Notes: generated by a model not told the origin, from the sequence alone. A DNA stretch of 9,270 nt from an uncultured Planctomycetaceae bacterium (GCA_903898975.1 CAIUHT010000184.1:1-9270), one strand, 5' to 3'; shown: positions 1 through 6,206, numbered from the stretch's first letter. Translations and numbers: made by a program.

Positions 1-1
1 C

Positions 2-157
2 ACGCTGCACCTGGGAGAGGTGCTGGCGAGCCGGGCGTTTCTGCCGGAGTGCGCCGGCCGCCCCGACCTGGAAGTGCTGTCGGAACCGGCCGAGATGCAG
101 TTCGACGCGGACGGGATGCTCGCGCCCGTCGTCGCCTCGACCGGGTCGGCACACTAA
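2..157 (+). CDS. C-terminal end of an unidentified protein (partial)
   Basis: An open frame runs in from the left edge for 51 codons with GC-rich third positions and ends in a tandem stop, TAA TAA, at 155-160. The visible peptide contains AFLPECAGRPDLEVLSEP and ends in VVASTGSAH. It has no membrane segment. I do not recognise the family: the stretch around FDADGML is faintly like the C-terminal part of lipid kinases, but this is too short to assign. It is the first gene of a run of same-strand genes, and its stop lies 77 bases before the DUF1080 start. Confidence 0.6.
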   Translation, partial: TLHLGEVLASRAFLPECAGRPDLEVLSEPAEMQFDADGMLAPVVASTGSAH

Positions 158-185
158 TAAGCCGCGTCCGCAGCCACGCTGCCAG

Positions 186-222
186 TCTGTTGTCTCTTCC
201 TCCCCTTCCCGTCCCGTTGCCC
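186..222 (+). promoter_or_regulatory. Pyrimidine-rich leader before the DUF1080 gene
   Basis: Of 37 bases, 32 are C or T and the five purines are all G. The tract lies just upstream of the AGGTGG and the ATG at 235. Similar tracts precede the next two genes and the NYN gene, which makes a role in RNA binding or translation initiation possible; this is inference. No hairpin is evident. Confidence 0.3.
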
Positions 223-234
223 GCAGGTGGCCCG

Positions 235-1113
235 ATGCCTCGATTCTCCGCCGCGTCCCGCGCTTGTCACTCCCAGGCCCAACCGGCGCGTGCCGGGGGG
301 CTTGCCCCCGCCGTGCGATTCACTCGCCGGGGTGTGCTGCTGGCCCTGCTGGCTGCCGCAACGATGGTGACCAGCCGGGCACCGCAGGCGGCCGAGCCCG
401 AGTGGAAGCCCCTCTTCAACGGCCGCGACCTGGCCGGCTGGACTCCCAAGATTCGGGGCGAAAAGCTGGGCGACAACTACGCCAACACCTTCCGCGTGGA
501 AGAGGGGGTGCTGAAAGTGGGCTATGACCCGCAGAAGTACCCGCAGTTCGGCGAGAAGTTCGGACACCTGTTCTACAATCAGAAGTTCTCGCACTATCGG
601 CTGCGGGTCGAGTACCGCTTCACGGGCAACCAGTGCCCGGGGGGACCGGGCTGGGCGTTCCGCAACAGTGGCGTGATGGTCCATGGAGAAGACCCGGCCC
701 TGATGGCGGTCGACCAGGACTTTCCCGCCTCGATCGAGGTGCAACTGCTGGGAGGCCCCGGCCAGGGAGACCGCCCCACCGCCAACCTCTGCACTCCCGG
801 GACCAACGTGGTGATGGAGGGCCAGCTGGTGACCCGCCACTGCACCAACAGCCGGTCGCAGACCTACCACGGCGATCAATGGGTCGCGGTGGAGATTGAG
901 GTGCGGGGCGACCAGGTCATTCGCCACAAGATTGGCGACCAGGTGGTGCTGGAATACCAGCAGCCCCAACTCGACGACCGCGACGCCCACGCCAGGACAC
1001 TCATCGAGAAGAACGGCGGCCAGAAACTGCTCAAGGAGGGGACCATCTCGCTGCAGTCGGAAAGCCACCCCGTTGAGTTCCGCAAGGTCGAGATCATGGT
1101 TCTCGCCCCGTAA
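235..1113 (+). CDS. Exported DUF1080 (3-keto-disaccharide hydrolase-like) protein
   Basis: The protein is 292 residues long from ATG 235. Upstream in-frame starts would add a Pro/Arg-rich segment without family character, and ATG 235 gives a proper signal peptide, so I chose it. An AGGTGG lies 4 bases before the ATG. Residues 30-42 (TRRGVLLALLAAA) form a twin-arginine-like signal with R31 and R32, with probable cleavage after QAA at 51-53. The mature part begins with WKPLFNGRDLAGW, the usual DUF1080 opening. It continues with FRNSGVMVHG at 142-151 and IEVQLLGG at 167-174, and ends with GTISLQSESHPVEFRKVEI at 269-287, all hallmarks of this concanavalin-like fold. Members of the family are secreted glycoside-processing proteins, and some hydrolyse 3-keto-glycosides. 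The substrate here is unknown. Four cysteines occur in the exported protein (C11 in the leader; C134, C186 and C203 in the domain). Confidence 0.85.
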   Translation: MPRFSAASRACHSQAQPARAGGLAPAVRFTRRGVLLALLAAATMVTSRAPQAAEPEWKPLFNGRDLAGWTPKIRGEKLGDNYANTFRVEEGVLKVGYDPQKYPQFGEKFGHLFYNQKFSHYRLRVEYRFTGNQCPGGPGWAFRNSGVMVHGEDPALMAVDQDFPASIEVQLLGGPGQGDRPTANLCTPGTNVVMEGQLVTRHCTNSRSQTYHGDQWVAVEIEVRGDQVIRHKIGDQVVLEYQQPQLDDRDAHARTLIEKNGGQKLLKEGTISLQSESHPVEFRKVEIMVLAP

Positions 1114-1181
1114 GCCCGACCAGCCGACCCAACCCGCACCCAACTCGCTGTGGGGGTGCCGGTCGCGCTCGTTGCTTCGCA

Positions 1182-1210
1182 TCTTTCCCGCCTCCGCTTC
1201 CTTCACTCCC
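1182..1210 (+). promoter_or_regulatory. Pyrimidine-rich leader before the DSD1-family gene
   Basis: Of 29 bases, 26 are C or T, and the tract ends 13 bases before the GTG start. No Shine-Dalgarno follows it. This is the second of four such tracts in the window. Confidence 0.3.
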
Positions 1211-1223
1211 GCTGGTTTCCATC

Positions 1224-2324
1224 GTGTCGCAATCGTTGATTGGTGCCTCGAAGTTTGACCTCGACACTCCCCTGCTGTGCATTGACCTCGACCGCATGGA
1301 GGCGAATATCCGCAAGATGGCGGCGACCTGCGCGGCTCGGGGGGTGCAGTGGCGGCCGCACGAGAAGTGTCACAAGACCCCGGCGATTGCCCAGCTGGAA
1401 CTCGCCGCCGGGGCGATTGGCGTGACCTGCGCGAAAGTCTCGGAAGCCGAGGTGATGGCGGCGGGGGGGATCCGCGACATCCTGATTGCCACGATGGTGG
1501 TGGGTGAGCGGAAGTGGCAGCGGATTGCCGCACTCTGCCGGCATGCCGACCCGATTGTCACCATCGACCACTTCGCGCAGGCCGAACCGCTCGCCGCGAT
1601 CTGCCGGGCCGCGGGAGTCGCCCCCCGCGTGATTCTCGAGGTCAACCTGGGGCTGGACCGCGTGGGGGTCCGCCCCGGTCGCGACACTCTCGAGTTGGCA
1701 CAGGCGGTCTCGAAGCTGCAGGGTCTGCGGTTCGCCGGGATCATGGGGTACGAGGGGCACCTGCTGCGGATCGCCGACCCGGTCGAGAAAGAGCAGAAGA
1801 TCAACGCGGCGATCGGCCTGCTGACCGGGTGTGCCGACGCGATTCGCCAGGCGGGGCTCCCCTGCGACATTGTGAGTGCCGGGGGAACGGGCTCGTACCA
1901 GATCACCGTCAACTGCCCGGGGATTACTGAACTGCAGGCGGGGGGCGGGATCTTCATGGATCCCTTCTACAAGAACGACTGCCAGGTGGGAGAGCTGGAA
2001 TACGCGCTGACGGTGCTGGCGACGGTGGTGAGCCGGCCGACCCTGGAGCGGGCGGTGCTCGACTCGGGCCGCAAGACGATGCACCCCGACCTGGCGCTGC
2101 CGGTGGTGGTGGGGCATCCCGACGCCCGGGTCAAGCGGCTGTCAGCCGAACACTGCGAACTCGAACTGGGCCCGCACTCGCAAGACCTGAAGATTGGCGA
2201 CAAGCTGGAGTTGGTGGTGGGCTATGGCGACTTCACCACGGTGCTGCACGATGAATTCCACGGGTTCCGCAACAATCGGCTCGAAGTGGTCTGGCCGATC
2301 CTGGGGCGGGGCAAACTGACCTGA
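1224..2324 (+). CDS. DSD1-family PLP enzyme (D-threonine aldolase/D-serine dehydratase-like)
   Basis: The protein has 366 residues and a GTG start; no Shine-Dalgarno is seen and no better start exists. Fold type III (alanine racemase-like) features are clear. The opening FDLDTPLLCIDLDRMEANI is followed by WRPHEKCHKTPAIAQ at 43-57, where K48 is the likely PLP lysine. Next come GVTCAKVSEAEVMAAGG, the barrel segment with EVNLGLDRVGVRPG, and IVSAGGTGSY for phosphate binding. The C-terminal domain ends LEVVWPILGRGK, typical of the family. Relatives cleave D-3-hydroxy amino acids (D-threonine to glycine and acetaldehyde) or deaminate D-serine, with PLP and usually a divalent metal. The usual His and Cys metal ligands (PNHxC region) appear replaced by VVGYGDF here, so the exact reaction is uncertain. 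The gene sits between the DUF1080 gene (110 bases) and a hydroxyacid dehydrogenase (180 bases). Confidence 0.85.
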   Translation: MSQSLIGASKFDLDTPLLCIDLDRMEANIRKMAATCAARGVQWRPHEKCHKTPAIAQLELAAGAIGVTCAKVSEAEVMAAGGIRDILIATMVVGERKWQRIAALCRHADPIVTIDHFAQAEPLAAICRAAGVAPRVILEVNLGLDRVGVRPGRDTLELAQAVSKLQGLRFAGIMGYEGHLLRIADPVEKEQKINAAIGLLTGCADAIRQAGLPCDIVSAGGTGSYQITVNCPGITELQAGGGIFMDPFYKNDCQVGELEYALTVLATVVSRPTLERAVLDSGRKTMHPDLALPVVVGHPDARVKRLSAEHCELELGPHSQDLKIGDKLELVVGYGDFTTVLHDEFHGFRNNRLEVVWPILGRGKLT

Positions 2325-2465
2325 TCTGACCTGCGCCCGGGGCGCTCCCCTTGCCCGTCGGCGGGCGGGACCGCCGTTCGTGTTCCTGTGGCCGCGTCTG
2401 CGCTGTGTGCTGCGTGTGCGATTCGTCCTCGCCCGGTGGCTGTGTGCCTGGGCCGGGGCGGGTTG

Positions 2466-2490
2466 TTCTCCCTTTCCTCTCGCCTTGTTC
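2466..2490 (+). promoter_or_regulatory. Pyrimidine-rich leader before the dehydrogenase gene
   Basis: Of 25 bases, 23 are C or T, ending 14 bases before ATG 2505. Only a weak GGA occurs between the tract and the start. The rest of the 180-base spacer from 2325 shows a 13-base GC palindrome at 2333-2345 and no recognisable promoter. Confidence 0.3.
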
Positions 2491-2504
2491 GCCGGAACCG
2501 TCCC

Positions 2505-3494
2505 ATGCCCAAAGTGGTCATCACCGCCAAGATTTCGCCCGAGGGTCCGCACAATGCGATCTTTGCCCGGCATGGGTTTGAGGTGGGGTATCCCCCGGCG
2601 GGGTGTGATGTCTTCCAGGAAGACCGGCTGATCGAGGTGCTGAGCGGCGCCCAGGCGGTGCTGGCCGGGTCAGAGCCTTACACGCCGCGGGTCATCCAGT
2701 CTTTGCCGGGGCTGCGGGCGATTGCCCGGGCGGGGGTGGGGTACGACGCGGTGAATCTTGAGGCGTGTGATGCCGCCAGCATTCCGGTGTGCGTGACCCC
2801 GGGGGTGAATCATCACAGTGTCGCCGAGCATGCGATCTCGCTGCTGATGGGCGTGGCGCGGGGCTTTCCGCTGCTGGACCGGAAGGTGCGGGAGAACAAC
2901 TGGAGTCGGCGCCCGTTTCCGCGGGTGCAGGGGACGACCCTGGGGCTGGTGGGGCTGGGGCGGATTGGGCAGGCGACGGCGACGCGGGGAGTGGGGCTGG
3001 GGATGCGGGTGATCGCCGAGGAACCGTATCCCGACCGGGCGTTCTGCGAGCAGTGGAACATTGAACTGGTGGACCGGGAGACGCTGCTGCGGCGGTCCGA
3101 CTTTGTGTCGCTGCACTGCCCGATGACGGTGGAGAACCGGCACCTGATCAACCAGCGGACACTGGCCTGGATGAAGCCGGGGAGCGTGCTGATCAACACC
3201 GCCCGGGGGCCGCTGGTGAACGAGGCCGACTTGTACGAGGCGTTGAAGTCGCGGCACCTGGCGGGAGCGGGGCTGGATGTGTTCGAGGTGGAACCGCTGC
3301 CACTGTCCAGCCCGCTGCTGACACTCGACAACGTGCTGGTGTCGGGGCATGTGGCGGGACTCGACAACGAGTCGGCGTTCGACACGTCGAAGATGTGTGC
3401 CGAGATCCTGACCGGCCTGCACGCCGGGGAGTGGCCCGCCCAGTGCGTGGTGAACCTGAAAGGGCAGACCGGCTGGAAGTGGTCGCGGGGGTAA
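2505..3494 (+). CDS. D-isomer-specific 2-hydroxyacid dehydrogenase (SerA-like, short form)
   Basis: ATG 2505 gives 329 residues starting MPKVVITAKISPEG. The frame is open further upstream, but the extra 39 codons are Cys/Arg-rich and unlike the family. The substrate-binding half contains IARAGVGYDAVNL (73-85) and TPGVNHHSVAEHAISLLM (98-115). The Rossmann segment has GLVGLGRIGQ at 147-156 with a GxGxxG pattern, and E172/E173 lie where the NAD-binding Asp usually sits, which fits NAD rather than NADP. The catalytic triad is visible: R234 in NTARGPLVNEADL, E263 in LDVFEVEPL and H282 in GHVAGL. The family oxidises or reduces 2-hydroxyacids such as 3-phosphoglycerate, glycerate or hydroxypyruvate. 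There is no C-terminal ACT domain, so this is not the long, serine-regulated SerA, and I give no gene symbol. The neighbouring DSD1-family gene makes a link to hydroxy-amino-acid breakdown possible. Confidence 0.88.
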   Translation: MPKVVITAKISPEGPHNAIFARHGFEVGYPPAGCDVFQEDRLIEVLSGAQAVLAGSEPYTPRVIQSLPGLRAIARAGVGYDAVNLEACDAASIPVCVTPGVNHHSVAEHAISLLMGVARGFPLLDRKVRENNWSRRPFPRVQGTTLGLVGLGRIGQATATRGVGLGMRVIAEEPYPDRAFCEQWNIELVDRETLLRRSDFVSLHCPMTVENRHLINQRTLAWMKPGSVLINTARGPLVNEADLYEALKSRHLAGAGLDVFEVEPLPLSSPLLTLDNVLVSGHVAGLDNESAFDTSKMCAEILTGLHAGEWPAQCVVNLKGQTGWKWSRG

Positions 3495-3546
3495 GCCCGA
3501 GGGGGCGTGCGGGGAGACATGTGGCACCAGGCCCAGCCCAAAACAA

Positions 3547-3607
3547 CCGCCGCGGCTTTCCGCTGGACTGAGAGGGCACTCTCAGGACAGGCGAAAAACC
3601 GCGGCGG
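3547..3607. terminator. Long nested hairpin between convergent genes
   Basis: Outer arms CCGCCGCGG (3547-3555) and CCGCGGCGG (3599-3607) are perfect reverse complements. Inside them TTT pairs with AAA and CGC with GCG with small mismatches, and a perfect inner hairpin CTGAGAG-GGCA-CTCTCAG (3568-3585) forms the tip. The whole folds as one imperfect stem of 61 bases. It lies 52 bases after the dehydrogenase stop and between convergent genes, which suggests termination or transcript-end protection. No T-run follows on either strand, so it is not a textbook intrinsic terminator. Confidence 0.45.
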
Positions 3608-3629
3608 AATGTGAGGTGATGTCAGGAAT

Positions 3630-3655
3630 GCCCACGATCGCGGGGGATCGTGGGC
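3630..3655. terminator. Perfect 10-bp GC-rich hairpin in the convergent spacer
   Basis: GCCCACGATC (3630-3639) and GATCGTGGGC (3646-3655) are exact reverse complements around a six-base loop. Together with the hairpin at 3547-3607 it gives two strong stems in the spacer 3495-3813 between the dehydrogenase and the minus-strand surface-protein gene. It lacks a T-run on both strands. The remaining bases of the spacer (3656-3813) show no gene, promoter or repeat that I can support. Confidence 0.4.
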
Positions 3656-3813
3656 GACGCTAGCCTGGCAAACTGCACGGATGTCGTTTTGGTAGCGAAC
3701 GGTGATTCCACGACTGGGAGGAGATTCGCCGAGGCAGGCGTCACTGCGGCCCGACATCGGTGCAAGTTTCCAGATCTGACTTCCCGGGGCGAAACACCGC
3801 GGAGAGCAACTCC

Positions 3814-4683
3814 TTAGAAATACAGTTGGGAAGAGGAGGACTCGAATCCGCCCTGATAGCCCCCGAAGTAGGTGTAGTAAGAGTTGACCCAATCCTGACC
3901 CGCGCCGCCGGCAATCCATCCGCCGCCCAGGTTCGAGTACTTCAGAGCCGCGACGTCGTTCCCATTTCCGAGGTTCACGAAGGCATTCGTCGCCCTCGTC
4001 TCGTACAGGTTGACTCGGTCATTCGCGTTGCCCGTTGTCAAGTACATCGAGTTGAATGACGAACTCCAGACGGTGACGATGTCGGCTCCTGTGCAGCCGT
4101 CGAACCACCCAAATAAACCAGAGTAGGTTTTGCTGGTATCAATCCAGGCGCTGTTACGGACGGTCGTGCCTGCTATAAAAACGTCGTTGACTGCGGAACC
4201 ACCGGATTGAATGGATAGACTGCCCGTCTGCATGTAGAGCACGCTGGAGAGTTCCTTCACGCCAGCGCCCATATCGATGCGAATGTTGGACAACTCCCTC
4301 GCCGAAATCCCGCTCACAAGAACGGTGTCGTCACCACTCAGCATCTGGATATTGATCGAGGTCAGGGTCGTACTGCTGTAGAACCTCTGAGTCCCGTTGA
4401 TGGTGACCCCGACCACGTTGTAGGAGGGCTGGTTCGAAGAGTTGAGGTAGACTTGATCCCACAGTCTGACGGCCAAATTGTCATTCCCGCTCGTCCCGGT
4501 GATCTTCAGTTCGCCGTTCGTAAACGTGGTCTTGGGAGTCGTCACAACGGGCTCCGTGTAGACCGGTTGCTGAATCACATCAATCAAACTTCCGGTCCCC
4601 GTCATCAGGGCCCGCGATTCCAGGGCCTGCACCGGGGTGGTGTTGGCCTGGGGACGACGACGCAATTTGTTACGGAAAAACAT
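3814..4683 (-). CDS. LEPR-XLL-like surface protein with 21-residue Gly/Asp solenoid repeats
   Basis: The protein has 289 residues from ATG 4683. A GTG 24 bases upstream is possible, but AGGAG stands about 7 bases before ATG 4683 and decides the start. The N-terminus is basic (FFRNKLRRR) and followed by VQALESRALMTG at 18-29, which resembles the LEPR-XLL motif at the start of many planctomycete surface and secreted proteins. Residues 58-125 carry Gly/Asp motifs such as GTSGNDNLAV and LSGDDTVLV. From residue 199 onward the motifs TGAD, NAND, NGND and AGQD place Asp at 201, 222, 243 and 264, exactly 21 apart, each following a short beta-prone stretch. This looks like a Ca-binding-like or beta-solenoid structure related in flavour to RTX repeats but with a longer period. 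The chain ends in SSSSQLYF. A function beyond a cell-surface or exported role cannot be given. It is an isolated minus-strand gene with visibly lower GC than its neighbours. Confidence 0.75.
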   Translation of the reverse strand: MFFRNKLRRRPQANTTPVQALESRALMTGTGSLIDVIQQPVYTEPVVTTPKTTFTNGELKITGTSGNDNLAVRLWDQVYLNSSNQPSYNVVGVTINGTQRFYSSTTLTSINIQMLSGDDTVLVSGISARELSNIRIDMGAGVKELSSVLYMQTGSLSIQSGGSAVNDVFIAGTTVRNSAWIDTSKTYSGLFGWFDGCTGADIVTVWSSSFNSMYLTTGNANDRVNLYETRATNAFVNLGNGNDVAALKYSNLGGGWIAGGAGQDWVNSYYTYFGGYQGGFESSSSQLYF

Positions 4684-4689
4684 GGCTTT

Positions 4690-4694
4690 GCTCC
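4690..4694 (-). promoter_or_regulatory. Shine-Dalgarno site of the minus-strand surface-protein gene
   Basis: Read on the minus strand, AGGAG precedes ATG 4683 by a short spacer (CAAAGC/C). It is the best ribosome binding site in the window and favours ATG 4683 over the upstream GTG at 4707. Confidence 0.55.
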
Positions 4695-4735
4695 TGTGGA
4701 AAAACACCGAAGGTGATGAACCTGAGACAGGGATT

Positions 4736-4754
4736 CGACTGGCTGTTCCAGTCG
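4736..4754. repeat. Perfect 7-bp inverted repeat in the divergent spacer
   Basis: CGACTGG (4736-4742) and CCAGTCG (4748-4754) surround CTGTT. It lies 53 bases upstream of ATG 4683 on the minus strand, so it could be an operator or a leader hairpin of the surface-protein gene. Its function is unknown. Confidence 0.4.
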
Positions 4755-4797
4755 TCCCACCAGGTCTAACGCCGGGCCCCGCCCAAACCGGACACGA

Positions 4798-4815
4798 TTT
4801 TTTTTCATTTTTTTT
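4798..4815. other. Two T8 tracts (A8-TG-A8 on the minus strand)
   Basis: Eight T, then CA, then eight T, in an otherwise GC-rich region. The tract lies in the 292-base divergent spacer 4684-4975, about 115 bases upstream of the minus-strand start. On the minus strand it reads as an A-tract and could act as an UP-type element or bent DNA. I find no convincing -35/-10 pair next to it. Confidence 0.4.
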
Positions 4816-4975
4816 CTCTCCCGGGTCCCTCCCGCTTCGACCACCAGTCCTTGCGACCCGCCCGACCAGGTTCGAGCCGACTCGATTCCCCCCCCGGGAC
4901 CGCTGGGCTCGCCCTCCCCGCTCGTTTGGGCGACAATCCCCCCAGCTCCTCCCGCCTGTTTCGCAAGGCTTCGCC

Positions 4976-6070
4976 GTGGGTGCCCGGTTCCTGGTGATCG
5001 ACGGTTACAACCTGCTCCACGCCGCGGGGCTGGCCCAGACGCATTACGCCCCGGGGCAGCTCGCCCGGCAAAGGCAGCGGCTGCTGGCCCGCCTCGCCTC
5101 CCTGCTGACACTTCCCGAACGGGCCCGCACCACCGTCATCTTCGACGCCCGGGATCCCCGCGTTGATCGCCCTGCCCGCCACACCGCGCAGGCGATGCAG
5201 ATTGTCTTCGCCAGGCCGCACGGTGACGCCGACCTGTTCATCCAGCACTGGCTCGACACCCACCCCGCCCCCCGCCACGTGACGCTGGTCTCGGGCGACA
5301 AGGTGCTGCAACGTGCCGCGCGGAGCGTGGGTGCCCGGCTGGTCGCCGGGGGGGCCTTCCTACAGGAACTGACCCGCCGGTCGCTCGATCGTGGAGCCGA
5401 CGTTTCCGCCGACGAAAAACCGGGCCACCTCACCCCCGCAGAAGCCGCCGCCTGGCTGCAGGAATTTGGCGACCTGCTGCCCCCCGCGACCCCCGAGCCA
5501 ACGCCAGCAGCCCCGGTCGAGCCCGCCCCCGCACCCCAGACCGCGCCCGCCCCTTCGCCCGCACCCGCACCCGCACCCACAGCGCGGTCCAGTTCGCCCG
5601 TCCCCCGCCGCACGGGGAAGACCCCCACCCGCCCGGCTTCGCCACCAAGCCGGCCGCCGAGCCAGGTACCTCGTCCCGCTTCACCTCCAGCCCTCGACCC
5701 ACCCGCTTCGCCCACAAGTGGTGCCACCCGTCAGCCCCAGCCACCCCGCCCTCCCCAACAAGACCAGCCACCGGCCCCTACCGAGCGGGCAGGGTGGGAG
5801 CCCCCGGTTGCCTCCACCCCAACCCCGGCGAATTCCCAAACCGGCCCCAACACCGAACGGTCGCACCGCGTACGAAAGCGGGGACGCCGAACCCCCGCCA
5901 AGGGGGCTCGGTCCGTCCCCCGGGCTGCCGACAAACCCTCCGGGATGACCGACCTGGAATACTGGCTGGGCGAATTCGGCTCACTCGGAGCGTCTCTCGA
6001 ATTGAACGAGAAACCGGGCAATCTCGCCGCCGAGCTGGAACGCTGGCTGCAGGAATTGTCCGACAACTGA
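4976..6070 (+). CDS. NYN (YacP-type) ribonuclease-like protein with Pro/Ala linker and WLxE modules
   Basis: GTG 4976 gives 364 residues, and FLVIDGYNLLHA begins at residue 5, as expected for the family. An open frame continues upstream over the start of the divergent gene, but that part has no family character. The NYN domain (PIN-like fold) covers about residues 4-135: IDGYN with D9 and N12, VIFDARD with D57 and D60, HGDADLFIQHWL with D84 and D86, and VTLVSGDKVLQRAAR with D108. These acidic residues would bind metal for RNA cleavage; the YacP relative Rae1 of Bacillus cuts mRNA on ribosomes. After it comes a peptide EKPGHLTPAEAAAWLQEFG (147-165), a long low-complexity Pro/Ala/Thr linker (about 168-315), and two more related modules at 319-335 and 345-361. 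This makes it longer than plain YacP proteins. A pyrimidine-rich tract (4937-4964) and a weak AAGG precede the start. Confidence 0.8.
   Translation: MGARFLVIDGYNLLHAAGLAQTHYAPGQLARQRQRLLARLASLLTLPERARTTVIFDARDPRVDRPARHTAQAMQIVFARPHGDADLFIQHWLDTHPAPRHVTLVSGDKVLQRAARSVGARLVAGGAFLQELTRRSLDRGADVSADEKPGHLTPAEAAAWLQEFGDLLPPATPEPTPAAPVEPAPAPQTAPAPSPAPAPAPTARSSSPVPRRTGKTPTRPASPPSRPPSQVPRPASPPALDPPASPTSGATRQPQPPRPPQQDQPPAPTERAGWEPPVASTPTPANSQTGPNTERSHRVRKRGRRTPAKGARSVPRAADKPSGMTDLEYWLGEFGSLGASLELNEKPGNLAAELERWLQELSDN
5561..5578 (+). repeat. Short GCACCC tandem repeat in the NYN linker
   Basis: Three exact copies of the hexamer GCACCC encode alternating Pro and Ala. It belongs to a wider C-rich low-complexity segment of the NYN gene and probably arose by slippage. 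Confidence 0.6.
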
Positions 6071-6100
6071 CCCCCCACGCCCGGCCCGGCACCACCCCGG

Positions 6101-6129
6101 CTGCACGGGGCTCGGACGCGTGATATGAT
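6101..6129 (+). promoter_or_regulatory. Candidate extended -10 promoter
   Basis: TGATATGAT at 6121-6129 fits an extended -10 (TGn followed by TATGAT, 5 of 6 to TATAAT). A weak -35-like CTGCAC lies 17 bases upstream. Transcription would begin near 6136, about 70 bases before ATG 6207. A small hairpin with arms GGGTG and CACCC (6144-6162) would lie in the leader. It fits a promoter for the two genes carrying the Cys-Cys domain. Confidence 0.45.
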
Positions 6130-6206
6130 TGTCTGTCGGGACTGGGTGTCTGCCGGGCACCCCCACACGAGACCGGTCCCTGGTTCTTTTTGTCGTGCAC
6201 CGACCC

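Noticed and set aside
49..234. Extended N-terminus of the DUF1080 protein
   Set aside because: It would overlap the preceding gene and put 62 basic residues ahead of the signal peptide; ATG 235 has AGGTGG before it.
154..1533. Long minus-strand open frame (459 codons) over the DUF1080 and DSD1-family genes
   Set aside because: It is antisense to two well-recognised genes, rich in Arg/Pro/Ser/His, matches no family I know, and is the usual by-product of high-GC coding DNA.
1203..2117. Minus-strand open frame inside the DSD1-family gene
   Set aside because: The plus strand carries the clear PLP-enzyme motifs; the antisense product is His/Arg/Pro-rich with no family features.
2333..2345. GC palindrome as a terminator after the DSD1-family gene
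   Set aside because: With a one-base centre and no T-run the RNA stem would be short, so termination here is not supported.
2388..2504. Extended N-terminus of the hydroxyacid dehydrogenase
   Set aside because: The 39 extra residues are Cys/Arg-rich and not found in the family, which begins near MPKVVITAKIS.
3547..3655. CRISPR-like or insertion-sequence end
   Set aside because: The two hairpins differ in sequence, there are no regularly spaced direct repeats, and no transposase or cas gene is present.
2813..3919. Minus-strand open frame across the dehydrogenase, the convergent spacer and the end of the surface gene
   Set aside because: It overlaps two real genes and runs through two perfect hairpins in the spacer; the product is Ser/Arg-rich without motifs.
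4637..4975. Extended N-terminus of the NYN protein
   Set aside because: It would overlap the start of the divergent gene and read Phe/Pro-rich sequence through the T8 tracts; the NYN fold begins at FLVIDGYN just after GTG 4976.
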